DNA from: Desulfovibrio sp.
GTDB taxonomy: Bacteria > Desulfobacterota > Desulfovibrionia > Desulfovibrionales > Desulfovibrionaceae
Length of the DNA: 13,661 nucleotides
Assembly: GCA_020217165.1 (NCBI GenBank)
Contig: JAIWOE010000101.1
Span: 1 to 13,661, forward strand
Reading direction: 5' to 3'
The stretch's first letter is position 1; the number at the start of each line of letters is the position of its first letter. A program made the position numbers and the translations under genes. This document shows, in pieces, positions 6,880 to 13,661 of this stretch. The notes beneath the pieces are model-generated. The model ran no database searches. It saw nothing but the letters and a program-made list of their open reading frames with translations, and had not been told where the DNA came from.

Positions 6880-8203
6880 TATATGTCGCAACGTCCAGCA
6901 TGGTCGAATGAAGGTCGCCGGAAACATACCGCAGCTTGAGCACGGCCTGATCATACTCGAACTCCTTGGAAAGCGCGACCAGCCGCGCCTCCAGATCTCT
7001 TTCGACCGCCCGCGTAAACTCCGGAAACTCAATGGAGCCCGAACGGTACATGATTTCTGCGCGCTGCCGTTCCAGGCCCGCAATCTCTTTGGCGGTGGCC
7101 ACCACCTTCAGTTCTTCAGCGGCATCGTCCACAACACCCTTGGCGGTATAGAACTCATGTTCAAAATCCAGGGTCTTAATGCGCTCTTCGGCCTTGGCCT
7201 GCACCACGCGACGTTTTTCGCGGACAACGCCGCGATACCGCTCGCCCCAGTCCAGCACCGGGATGCTCAGGCCCACGGAAGCCACAAACACGTCGGAGTT
7301 GGAAAGGGCGGAATATTCTCTGGAAAGGCCCAAGGTGTATTTGGGGAGGAACTTGGCGTAGGCAAGACGCACCTGATACCCTTGCAGGGTCTTGTCCAGC
7401 CGACGCATCTGCAGTTCCAAACTGTTGCGCTTGGCGGTTTCCAACGCGATGGTGCGGGGATTGAATTCCCCGGTCACCTGCTTCACGGCGTCTTCCAGAT
7501 TCAGGGTCAGGCTCTGCTCCCTGGGGGCGCCAAGAAAGGACTTCAGGCGTTCAAAGGCGCGCTGATGCGATGCCTCGTTTTTGCGCTTCTGGTTGATGGC
7601 GTTCTCATACTCCCGCTCCGCCTGCAGCACATCCAGTGTGGAACCGTAGCCAGCGTTGTAACGCTGCACGGCAAAGGCTTTTTGCTGCCGGGAGGCTTCG
7701 ATGATCTCGTCATGGATCACCGAGGCGCGGGTCCACAACTGCATGCTGAGGTAGATCTGGGCCAGGGAATACATGCCATCGTTGATGGTCTTCACGTGTT
7801 CCAGGGCCGCCCGTTCCACCATGACCTTGAATGCGCCAATGGAGAAATACGCCTGCAGGGGGTCATACTGTCCAAAGGAGAAGGAAACGGAGAGGGGCGA
7901 AGAATTTCGCCCGTCCGGATTGTTGAGACGCAGGTTGGTATTGACGAAGAAGTCGGGCAGCAGCTCCATGCGCTTGTCCCAGACATCCAGGCGCTTGACC
8001 TTGATTTCCACGCCGGAGGGCACGAAGTACGGCGAATTCTGGAGCGCCAGCGCCACACATTCCTTGTACGTGAGGGGATGGGTTGGAATGGGCGCGGGGG
8101 GCTGCTCGCCATCGGCCGTCTTGGCCAACGCTCGGGAAAATCCCGAGCCACATAGGGAGGCCAGAGTCACCACCGCGCACAGCAGGAGGCAGCGGAGCGC
8201 CAT
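6872..8203 (-). CDS. TolC-family outer-membrane efflux channel
   Basis: This 443-residue protein has the usual size of outer-membrane efflux proteins. A signal peptide covers residues 1-27 (MALR, then a hydrophobic core, cut near ALA). The mature part opens with the family's LTYKECVALALQNSP (44-58). Long amphipathic helices follow in two similar halves, with typical helix text such as RYNAGYGSTLDVLQAEREYENA and, in the second half, YRSGSIEFPEFTRAVERDLEARL. The duplicated helix-strand-helix pattern is what builds the trimeric barrel and periplasmic tunnel. The ATG at 8203 was chosen because it starts a proper signal peptide; an ATG at 8275 would add 24 polar residues. Neither has a clear ribosome-binding site. 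It lies 181 bases after the ATPase gene and overlaps the adaptor gene by 8 bases. Cysteines in the signal region do not form a standard lipobox. Confidence 0.88.
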   Translation of the reverse strand: MALRCLLLCAVVTLASLCGSGFSRALAKTADGEQPPAPIPTHPLTYKECVALALQNSPYFVPSGVEIKVKRLDVWDKRMELLPDFFVNTNLRLNNPDGRNSSPLSVSFSFGQYDPLQAYFSIGAFKVMVERAALEHVKTINDGMYSLAQIYLSMQLWTRASVIHDEIIEASRQQKAFAVQRYNAGYGSTLDVLQAEREYENAINQKRKNEASHQRAFERLKSFLGAPREQSLTLNLEDAVKQVTGEFNPRTIALETAKRNSLELQMRRLDKTLQGYQVRLAYAKFLPKYTLGLSREYSALSNSDVFVASVGLSIPVLDWGERYRGVVREKRRVVQAKAEERIKTLDFEHEFYTAKGVVDDAAEELKVVATAKEIAGLERQRAEIMYRSGSIEFPEFTRAVERDLEARLVALSKEFEYDQAVLKLRYVSGDLHSTMLDVATYNE

Positions 8204-8384
8204 ACTGGTCAAGCCAGAAAAAGAAGGGTCACGTTTGGACAATTGCACGTTGCTGGCTCCTGTGGGCTTGCCCATTGTGCGGTGGCGCGCACCCGCGCCC
8301 GTACATGCCGCCTGCGTCCTAATGCGGCGCCGCTCCATGCATGATGCATCACCGAAACACGGAGACGCCGCACACGGGGCGGCG
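8204..8384 (-). other. Gap inside the exporter cluster with a short palindrome
   Basis: These 181 bases separate the ATPase and channel genes, which is unusual in a cluster whose other joints overlap or nearly touch. No gene is seen. TGATGCATCA (8342-8351) is a perfect 10-base palindrome inside ATGCAT-G-ATGCAT (8337-8349). No good promoter was found for the channel gene, so it may be transcribed by read-through. The palindrome is a possible regulator site or may be chance. Confidence 0.35.
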
Positions 8385-9065
8385 CTACTGTTCATACAAA
8401 TTTCCATCGCGGAGATACAGGGTCCGCGTGCATTGTTCGGCAACGCCTGGGTCATGGGTGACGACCACCATGGCGGTTTTGTCTTCCGAAACAAATCGTT
8501 GAAAATGCTCCATTACCATCCGGCTGTGCTTGAGGTCAAGCTGACCGGTTGGCTCGTCGGCGAAGATGATGCTCGGCCGGTTCACCAGGGCCCGGGCGAT
8601 GGACACACGCTGCTGTTCCCCCCCGGAGAGGCGGTTGGCGGGATGGTTGCGGCGGTGCATCATGTTCACCTTTGCCAGAGCTTCATCAATCATCGCGGCA
8701 CGGTCCTTGCGCGGCACACCGGCGTAGATCAGGGGAAACTCAAGGTTTTCAAACACCTTGGTGTGCTCGAACAGGTTGCAGCTCTGGAACACGAACCCTG
8801 CAAATGTACGCCGGAACTGCGCCTGCTGGGAGCGCGTGAGCTTGGCGACCTCCTGCCCTTTCACCATATAAGACCCCCCACTCGGGGGCAAGAGCAAACC
8901 AAGGATGAACAAGAAGGTTGATTTCCCCATGCCCGATGGCCCCATGATGGCCACCATATCCCCGGGGTACACATCCAGGTCGATACCTTTCAGGATGGGT
9001 ATGACTTGCGGGCCGTTGGAATAATCCTTGGTCATGCCCCGCACTTGAATGACAGGTTCCCTCAT
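8385..9065 (-). CDS. ABC transporter ATPase, MacB/LolD type
   Basis: This 226-residue nucleotide-binding protein has every expected motif: Walker [10 protein letters not shown] (42-50), Q-loop glutamine at 94, signature LSGGE (146-150), Walker B IIFADE (166-171), D-loop region PTGQLD (where many relatives have PTGNLD), and the switch histidine in VVTHD (about 201-205). Size and motif wording place it in the LolD/MacB/FtsE group, whose ATPases drive FtsX-type permeases rather than ordinary channel-like ones. The start at 9065 is preferred because GAGG lies 5 bases upstream and the N-terminus [15 protein letters not shown] matches the family. An ATG at 9080, overlapping the permease stop, would add five residues. 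It almost certainly pairs with the permease 7 bases upstream. Confidence 0.92.
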   Translation of the reverse strand: MREPVIQVRGMTKDYSNGPQVIPILKGIDLDVYPGDMVAIMGPSGMGKSTFLFILGLLLPPSGGSYMVKGQEVAKLTRSQQAQFRRTFAGFVFQSCNLFEHTKVFENLEFPLIYAGVPRKDRAAMIDEALAKVNMMHRRNHPANRLSGGEQQRVSIARALVNRPSIIFADEPTGQLDLKHSRMVMEHFQRFVSEDKTAMVVVTHDPGVAEQCTRTLYLRDGNLYEQ

Positions 9066-9072
9066 CTCCACC

Positions 9073-10257
9073 TCATTCATAGCGGATGGCGCTCACCACT
9101 TCCATGCGGCTGGCGCGGAGTGCGGGGAAGAACCCGGCCCCAAGGCCCAGCAGCACCGTGAAGATAATGCTCATGAGCGAATACAGGTACAACAAATCCT
9201 GGGGCGCCTGGCTCTTGAGCAGCCAGGTGGCCAGCTCCACCCCGCCATATCCGAGGCCCACGCCCAGGACGCCGGCAAAAAACGACAACGCCACGGCCTC
9301 GGCGATGAATTGTTTCATGATGTCAATATCTTCAGCGCCCATGGCCTTTTTGAGGCCAATTTCACGCGTGCGCGATTTCACGGCGGTCATCATGCCGTTC
9401 CAGATGCCGAACCCGCCAAGCAGCAGGGTGGCCGAGATGGAGAAATATATGAACAACTCCACCCACCACACAATGCGTTTGATGTGCTTGAGGGCTTCCC
9501 AGGCCACTTCCACCCGCAGGTGATCAGCCTTCTGCCGGGCGCGGATGGCGGTGATGACCTGTTCGCTCACGGGACCCACGTCGTCCCAGGTATTACACCG
9601 GACGTACATCCGGCGTGGTTCCACATTGGGCCAGAAGTCCATCATGGTGGTCAAGGGGGTGTAGCCCCATTTGCCGCGTTCAGACACACTGCCGGCGTCC
9701 AGCAGCCCCACCACGAGGTACAGCACGCGGTTGACGGAAATCCACTCGCCCACCACGTCCAGCCGGCCAAAAATGCGCATGGCCAGTTCCTCGCCCAGCA
9801 CCACCACCCGCAGGCGCTTGTCCATGGCTTCCTTGCCGAACAGTTCGCCCGCCTTCTGGTGCAACCCGTTGACCTTCCAGTAGTGCTCATCCACCCCGAA
9901 CATGATGAAGTCGGTATCGTGCTTGTCGAAGGTGGCGTAGCCTCCGGCCATGTGCACCAGGGTGGTGGCATTTACACCGGGCAAGGCATTCACGGTCTCC
10001 ACAGAGCCATCCCGGAAGGACTCGGGGCGGTCCATGCGGTCCGCACCACCATCCTCGAAAAAAACCTTGATGATGGTGGCCCCGCCAAGCAGGTCCAGGT
10101 CCTTGTTCAAATTGCTCTTCACCTCGTCACCCATGGTCATGATGACGATCATCAGCCCCGTGCCCAGGGCGATGGCCAACAGCACGCCCAGGTAGCGCTT
10201 GTGCTGGCGCACCACCTGACGCAGGCTGATGCGGATGAGGTCGTTGAGCTGCAACAT
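9073..10257 (-). CDS. ABC transporter permease, MacB/FtsX type
   Basis: This 394-residue inner-membrane protein has the four-helix MacB/FtsX plan: one membrane segment near the N-terminus (about 22-42), a large periplasmic domain (43-262), then three more segments (about 264-287, 321-345, 360-379). The coupling stretch RTREIGLKKAMGA (297-307) and the C-terminal PALRASRMEVVSAIRYE are family hallmarks. Such permeases do not pass cargo through the membrane; they work mechanically on periplasmic substrates, pushing them through the adaptor and outer channel. Unlike MacB, the ATPase is a separate gene. The start is firm: an in-frame TAA lies 10 codons upstream, with no other start codon between. 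There is no ribosome-binding site, and a promoter -10 lies only 5 bases before the ATG, so translation is probably leaderless. Confidence 0.92.
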   Translation of the reverse strand: MLQLNDLIRISLRQVVRQHKRYLGVLLAIALGTGLMIVIMTMGDEVKSNLNKDLDLLGGATIIKVFFEDGGADRMDRPESFRDGSVETVNALPGVNATTLVHMAGGYATFDKHDTDFIMFGVDEHYWKVNGLHQKAGELFGKEAMDKRLRVVVLGEELAMRIFGRLDVVGEWISVNRVLYLVVGLLDAGSVSERGKWGYTPLTTMMDFWPNVEPRRMYVRCNTWDDVGPVSEQVITAIRARQKADHLRVEVAWEALKHIKRIVWWVELFIYFSISATLLLGGFGIWNGMMTAVKSRTREIGLKKAMGAEDIDIMKQFIAEAVALSFFAGVLGVGLGYGGVELATWLLKSQAPQDLLYLYSLMSIIFTVLLGLGAGFFPALRASRMEVVSAIRYE

Positions 10258-10262
10258 AAAGA

Positions 10263-10290
10263 ATTGTACGCAATCGTAAAATTACATCAA
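10263..10290 (-). promoter_or_regulatory. Sigma-70 promoter of the exporter, predicted leaderless start
   Basis: On the - strand, TTGATG (10290-10285), a 16-base AT-rich spacer and TACAAT (10268-10263) form a good promoter in GC-rich surroundings. Only TCTTT separates the -10 from the ATG, so transcription should begin at or within a base or two of the start codon. It probably drives the permease and ATPase, and perhaps the channel and adaptor as well. Confidence 0.65.
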
Positions 10291-10322
10291 CGCGCCCGGC
10301 GTCGGGCATGCCATGTTCGACG

Positions 10323-10358
10323 CTGGAACCCTAGGCCCCCCGCGCGGGGCGGTTCCAG
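10323..10358 (-). terminator. Large GC-rich hairpin after the oxoamine synthase gene
   Basis: CTGGAACC (10323-10330) pairs with GGTTCCAG (10351-10358). Inside lies the perfect 12-base palindrome CCCCGCGCGGGG (10338-10349), giving a long two-part stem. It lies 22 bases after the synthase stop and before the exporter promoter, where a terminator is expected. No T-run follows on either strand, so it is not a standard intrinsic terminator; it may slow polymerase, protect the mRNA end, or bind a protein. Confidence 0.5.
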
Positions 10359-10380
10359 GGTGTTCCTGCAAGGGCAAGGA

Positions 10381-11649
10381 TCAGGAGGAGGCAGCCGCCA
10401 TGGCGCCGGCATCACCATCTTCGACCAGGACCGGGGCCCCCTGCCCGTCCTGCACCCGAATGCCAAACTCCCGGGCCAGATCGCCCAGGGCTGTGAGCAC
10501 GGCATCAATCTGGGCATCGGTATGCGTGCTCATGTATGCCGTTCTGATGAGGGCCTTGCCCTTGGGCACCGCCGGGTAAATGGCCGGCAGGGCGAACACG
10601 CCCCGCTTGAAGAGCTCCTTGGAGATGCGCAGGGCCTTGAATTCGTCGCCCACATGAATGGGAATGATGGGGGATTCGTTGTCCCCGAATTCCAACCCAA
10701 TGTCGCGATACCCGGCGCGGATCTTGCGAGTGATGTCCCACAGGCGGTCCACCCGCTCGGGTTCTTTCTCCAAGATATTCAAGCATTCCAGAACGGTGGC
10801 GGCATTGGCCGCGGCCAGGGCTGCGGAAAAAATGAGGGTTTTGGAGTGGTTTTTCACATAGGTCAGGGCGTCTTCGTGGTCCGAGGCGATGAACCCGCCA
10901 ATGGACGCCATGGCCTTGGAAAAGGTGCCCATGATGAAGTCCACGTCCTGCACCACGCCAAAGTGCTGGGCCGTGCCGCGGCCGCGGCCAAGCACCCCCA
11001 GGCCGTGCGCGTCATCCAGATAGAACACCAAATCGGGGTTCGCCCGCTTGATTTCAATGAGTTCCGGCATGTTGGCCACATCGCCGGACATGCTGAACAC
11101 GCCTTCGGTAATGAGAAAGCAGACGGAATCCGGATGGCTTTCGCGCGCCTGGGCCAGCCGGCGTTCGGCGGAATCCCGGGAATTGTGTTCAAAATACATG
11201 ATGCGCGCGCCGGTGTGGTTGCAGCCTTCCTGGATGCTGGCGTGGTTTTCCTTGTCAAAAAGGATCACGTCGTCCTTTTGCATCAGGCTGCTGATGACGC
11301 CCAGGTTGGTCAAAAAGCCCGTGGTGTGCACCACGGCGTACTTCTTGCCCACAAAAGCGGCCAGCCGGGCTTCCAGCTCCTCGTGCAGGGTCATGTTGCC
11401 GGACAGGAACCGGGAGCCGCCGGGGCCGGTCCCCCAGCGTTTGATGGCCTGGATGGCGGCTTCCTGCACACGGGGATCGTGGGTCAGGCCGAGGTAGTCA
11501 TTGGAGCCGGCCATGATCAGGCGTTGTCCGTGCACCTCCACTTCTGTGCCAAAAGAGCGGTCAATGGGCTGAAAATAGGCATAATGCTCTTTGGCCATGG
11601 GGCTCTGAATCAAACGAGTGAAGGCCTGGAAACGCTTGGAAAGCTTCAT
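10381..11649 (-). CDS. Alpha-oxoamine synthase, serine palmitoyltransferase-like (PLP enzyme)
   Basis: This 422-residue fold-type I PLP enzyme belongs to the family that condenses an amino acid with an acyl thioester, with loss of CO2, to give an aminoketone (BioF, KBL, HemA, serine palmitoyltransferase, CqsA). Visible motifs: SNDYLGL (49-55); GTGPGGSRFLSGN (73-85); DKENHAS (132-138), with H136 where the PLP-stacking His falls; DDAHGLGVLG (212-221), with D212 and H215 as cofactor contacts; and GTFSKA (241-246), with K245 as the Schiff-base lysine. The GTFSK wording and the length near 420 look more like serine palmitoyltransferase than BioF (about 385, GTFGKA), but the substrate cannot be assigned. 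The ATG at 11649 was chosen from the family N-terminus; GGGA about 6 bases upstream is a weak ribosome-binding site. The exporter genes lie just downstream. Confidence 0.85.
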   Translation of the reverse strand: MKLSKRFQAFTRLIQSPMAKEHYAYFQPIDRSFGTEVEVHGQRLIMAGSNDYLGLTHDPRVQEAAIQAIKRWGTGPGGSRFLSGNMTLHEELEARLAAFVGKKYAVVHTTGFLTNLGVISSLMQKDDVILFDKENHASIQEGCNHTGARIMYFEHNSRDSAERRLAQARESHPDSVCFLITEGVFSMSGDVANMPELIEIKRANPDLVFYLDDAHGLGVLGRGRGTAQHFGVVQDVDFIMGTFSKAMASIGGFIASDHEDALTYVKNHSKTLIFSAALAAANAATVLECLNILEKEPERVDRLWDITRKIRAGYRDIGLEFGDNESPIIPIHVGDEFKALRISKELFKRGVFALPAIYPAVPKGKALIRTAYMSTHTDAQIDAVLTALGDLAREFGIRVQDGQGAPVLVEDGDAGAMAAASS

Positions 11650-12071
11650 TGATGTCCCGTATGCAGGCAGGAGGAGTTGAACGGTTGAGGCACGCCGCAA
11701 CCCGGGCGGAGGCATAGCCGCCGTAACAATGCCGGGGTGCAGGGGCGTGCATGACTAGGGCCGGACGCGATTGGCAAGGGAGTCATGATATTTTTTGCAG
11801 AAACCGTCAACCGGAAACCACCCTTGCCGTTTCGCCAGATGGCATGACGTCGTCAGGAGCATCCTTTGGTATTTCTCTAGACTGCTGGGGGCCTCTGCGT
11901 CAAGGGCAAGCGGGCATTTCGGAGTGTTTCAAGCATGTTTTCGGCACGCGGCTGGCAGCAGGCCAGCCTTGCCCCTTTGCAGCCGGGCCAGGACCTGATA
12001 TGGGATCATCCTCCCGCCAGTTGGCAACACCCGGGCGCGTTTTCGCCGTCGCCTTCAGCCATACATCACGC
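11650..12071. other. Divergent intergenic region between oxoamine synthase and flippase
   Basis: These 422 bases separate the start codons of two divergent genes, so both promoters should be here, but I found no convincing -35/-10 pair for either. The reading frame of the flippase is open through most of it, without protein-like composition. Two symmetric sites stand out: TGACG-T-CGTCA (11845-11855), a possible operator, and a 7-bp hairpin at 11950-11968. A second possible flippase start at 12000, with AGGA 6 bases upstream, would shorten the region. Confidence 0.4.
11950..11968 (+). repeat. Perfect 7-bp hairpin in the flippase leader
   Basis: GGCTGGC (11950-11956) and GCCAGCC (11962-11968) are exact complements around AGCAG. 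It lies 104 bases before the ATG at 12072, or 32 before the alternative ATG at 12000. The following TTGCCCCTTT is too poor in T for a clear terminator. It may be a leader structure. Confidence 0.4.
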
Positions 12072-13514
12072 ATGTCCACACCCCCCCAGGCCACTCCCCC
12101 TTCGCCTTCCCACAGCATCATCCGGAAGAGCGCCTACCTGCTTGGCGCCCACGGCCTGCGCGAGGCCCTGCAGTCCCTGTTTCTCATCCTGCTGGCGCGC
12201 ATGTATTCCGCGGAGGTGTACGGGCAGTTCATGCTGGCCCTGAACATGGGCGCCATCTTGCTGTTCATCGCCGAATTCGGGCTTAACCAGCATCTGGCCA
12301 CCCTGCTGGCTCGCAAGGCGGACTACCCGTCCACCATTCTCAAGCAGATCACCGTGGTCAAGGGTCTGCTGCTGGGCGTCTCCTGGCTGGGGATGATCGG
12401 CTTCATCCTTTGGCAGGAGTATTCCTTCAACCTGGCCATGCTGGTGATCATCGTGGCCACGGGCGTAGGGCTGGAGGCCATGGCCAGCTCGTATTATGTC
12501 GCCTGCCAGCTCCTTGACCGCCAGGATGTGGAAAGCAAGTGGCGGGCCGTGGCCAGTGTGCTGAGCTTCGGCTACGGCATTGCCGCGCTGCTCATGGGCG
12601 CCTCGGCTCTGGTGGTCTCCTGGTTCAAGCTCATCGAAACGGCGGCGGCCTCTGCCGGGGCGGTATTCGCCACCCTCAGGCGCTCGCGGGCCAAATTCCG
12701 CCTGCGACAGCTCAGGGCCATCTGGCATACCTGGCGCGGCGGCATCACGTACACCGTCATGGCGGTGGCGGCCATTTTTTACAACAAAATGAACGTCTTT
12801 TTTCTGCAGAAATACGGCGGCTCCCACGCCGTGGCCCAGTACAGCGTCACCTGGCAGGTTGTGGATTTCGTGGCCATTCTGGTGTCCGGCACCCTGCTGC
12901 GCCGGGTGCTGTTTCCACTGTTTGTCAAGCTGTGGGTCACCAACAAGCCGGAGTTTTCACGCCTGGCGCGCAACACCTCGCGTTGGTTGCTGGCCGTGGC
13001 CATTCCCACGTCATTTTTGCTGGCCGTGGAGGCAGACCGCCTCATCCCCCTGGTGTTCGGCAACAACTTCCCGGACGCCATCTGGATGCAGCAGTATCTT
13101 GTGGGCACCATCCTGGCGGCATTCCTGCACAATCTGGCCCACTACCTGATGATTTCCATCCAGCGCGAGCGGCTGCTGCTCATCTTCTACCTGGCCGGAC
13201 TGGCCCTGAATCTGGTGCTGTGCATGCTGCTGATTCCGCCCTATCCCTTGCTGGGCACGGCGTTGTCCATCCTGCTCACCAAGGTGGCGGTATGCTTCAT
13301 GACCGTGGGTTTCTGCCAATGGCGGCTGCGGATGATTCCCGGCCGCTCCCTGCTGCACATGACCATGGCCACCCTGTTGGGCCTGGCCCTGTATCTGCTG
13401 GGCCTGGACCACCTGTTCCGGGAAGCCGCGGAACTGCTGGCCGTGCTGCCCGTGGCTGTGCTGGCCTGGCGCTGGCGCAAGGCCCTGGACGAGCAGACGG
13501 TCAAGGTGGTGTGA
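12072..13514 (+). CDS. Wzx-type lipid-linked polysaccharide flippase (MOP superfamily)
   Basis: This protein has 480 residues and about twelve hydrophobic segments from residue 33 to 465. The opening SIIRKSAYLLGAHGLREALQ followed by LARMYSAEVYGQFMLALNMG is the standard entry of polysaccharide-export proteins of the MATE-like/MOP fold (the YG after the first loop is a hallmark). VFGNNFPDA (328-336) is the usual motif before the seventh or eighth segment. Wzx proteins turn undecaprenyl-diphosphate-linked glycans from the inner to the outer leaflet of the inner membrane. The start at 12072 gives a 15-residue Pro/Ser tail before the first helix but has no ribosome-binding site. An ATG at 12000 has AGGA 6 bases upstream and would add 24 residues, so it is a real alternative. 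It is divergent from the oxoamine synthase and convergent with the gene at the window edge. The cargo is unknown. Confidence 0.85.
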   Translation: MSTPPQATPPSPSHSIIRKSAYLLGAHGLREALQSLFLILLARMYSAEVYGQFMLALNMGAILLFIAEFGLNQHLATLLARKADYPSTILKQITVVKGLLLGVSWLGMIGFILWQEYSFNLAMLVIIVATGVGLEAMASSYYVACQLLDRQDVESKWRAVASVLSFGYGIAALLMGASALVVSWFKLIETAAASAGAVFATLRRSRAKFRLRQLRAIWHTWRGGITYTVMAVAAIFYNKMNVFFLQKYGGSHAVAQYSVTWQVVDFVAILVSGTLLRRVLFPLFVKLWVTNKPEFSRLARNTSRWLLAVAIPTSFLLAVEADRLIPLVFGNNFPDAIWMQQYLVGTILAAFLHNLAHYLMISIQRERLLLIFYLAGLALNLVLCMLLIPPYPLLGTALSILLTKVAVCFMTVGFCQWRLRMIPGRSLLHMTMATLLGLALYLLGLDHLFREAAELLAVLPVAVLAWRWRKALDEQTVKVV

Positions 13515-13523
13515 TTCCCCTCC

Positions 13524-13564
13524 AAATGGTGGAAGGGCACAGTACGCAAGGGGCGCACCATTTT
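13524..13564 (+). terminator. Weak hairpin candidate after the flippase
   Basis: AAATGGTG (13524-13531) and CACCATTT (13556-13563) are perfect complements around a 24-base loop, followed by one more T and then CACAAGG. It lies 9 bases after the flippase stop and between two convergent genes, where a terminator is expected. The long loop and short T-run make it weak. A seven-T run at 13587-13593 follows without an obvious stem of its own. Confidence 0.35.
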
Positions 13565-13608
13565 CACAAGGCCCCCCATCACAGGATTTTTTTCGAGGGT
13601 GCTCTGCC

Positions 13609-13661
13609 TTATCGCCGGGGCAGCAGCTCCGCCACGGCCTGGAGCACCAGGGCGCGATCCA
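13609..13661 (-). CDS. C-terminal end of a convergent gene (partial)
   Basis: On the - strand the frame is open from the window edge to a TAA at 13611-13609 and encodes DRALVLQAVAELLPRR. The codons are GC-rich at the third position like the genes around it, and a helical Leu/Arg-rich tail of this kind is common in bacterial enzymes, including glycosyltransferases, but nothing allows a family call. It faces the flippase with 94 bases between the stops. Confidence 0.55.
   Translation of the reverse strand, partial: DRALVLQAVAELLPRR

Noticed and set aside
6632..8155. 507-codon open frame on the + strand
   Set aside because: It is antisense to the channel and adaptor genes, which have recognisable families and signal peptides.
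10381..11649. Assignment of the PLP enzyme as biotin synthase BioF or KBL
   Set aside because: The GTFSKA motif, GSRFLSGN stretch and about 420-residue length fit serine-palmitoyltransferase-like members better, and no biotin or threonine-degradation gene is nearby. The exact substrate is left open.
9049..11652. Very long open frame (867 codons) on the + strand
   Set aside because: It lies antisense to the oxoamine synthase and permease, both with clear family motifs. Its product is rich in His, Gln, Gly and Ala without domain structure, as expected for the reverse complement of GC-rich codons.
11771..11799. Possible sigma-54 or sigma-70 promoter (TTGGCA ... TTTTTTGCAG)
   Set aside because: The distance between TTGGCA and TTGCA is far too long for sigma-54, and no -10 stands at 16-18 bases for sigma-70.
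13587..13593. Seven-T run as an intrinsic terminator
   Set aside because: No inverted repeat directly precedes it on the + strand, and on the - strand it is an A-run.

Overview
The window reads like chromosomal DNA of a GC-rich Gram-negative bacterium. The tripartite exporter with a TolC-type outer-membrane channel requires two membranes. The protein flavour (a FapA/DUF342 protein, a DPM-like glycosyltransferase with an HPDYQY motif, a GTFSK-type alpha-oxoamine synthase) suggests the Desulfovibrionaceae or relatives. The taxon is an inference; there is no rRNA or marker gene here. I saw no tRNA, CRISPR array, insertion sequence or phage gene.

Layout. Left part, + strand: the tail of an unknown gene (2-88), a FapA/DUF342 protein (298-2322), a 294-base structured leader, and a soluble family 2 glycosyltransferase (2617-3387) closed by a strong intrinsic terminator (3419-3460). 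Middle, all - strand and read from right to left: an alpha-oxoamine synthase (10381-11649) ending in a large hairpin; then a MacB/FtsX-type permease (9073-10257) with a promoter so close to its ATG that the mRNA is probably leaderless; its ABC ATPase (8385-9065); a TolC-family outer-membrane channel (6872-8203); and an HlyD/MacA-type periplasmic adaptor (5947-6879). Together these four make a complete envelope-spanning ABC exporter. After another strong hairpin come a polytopic GT-C-like membrane protein (3961-5736) and a small secreted protein (3509-3940), probably one operon. Right part: divergent from the oxoamine synthase, a Wzx-type flippase (12072-13514, + strand), then the C-terminal end of a convergent gene at the window edge.

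How the parts may work together. The exporter genes form one functional unit. The oxoamine synthase, which in its family condenses an amino acid with an acyl-CoA or acyl-ACP, lies directly upstream; this suggests, but does not prove, that its lipid-like aminoketone product or a derivative is the cargo. The cytoplasmic GT2 enzyme, the flippase and the GT-C-like protein are the usual ingredients of a lipid-linked sugar pathway: a lipid-linked sugar is made inside, flipped, and transferred outside. The whole window may therefore be an envelope lipid or glycan modification locus. Gene starts were trimmed from the longest open frames using ribosome-binding sites, signal peptides and family length. 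Large antisense open frames, common in such GC-rich DNA, were discarded.
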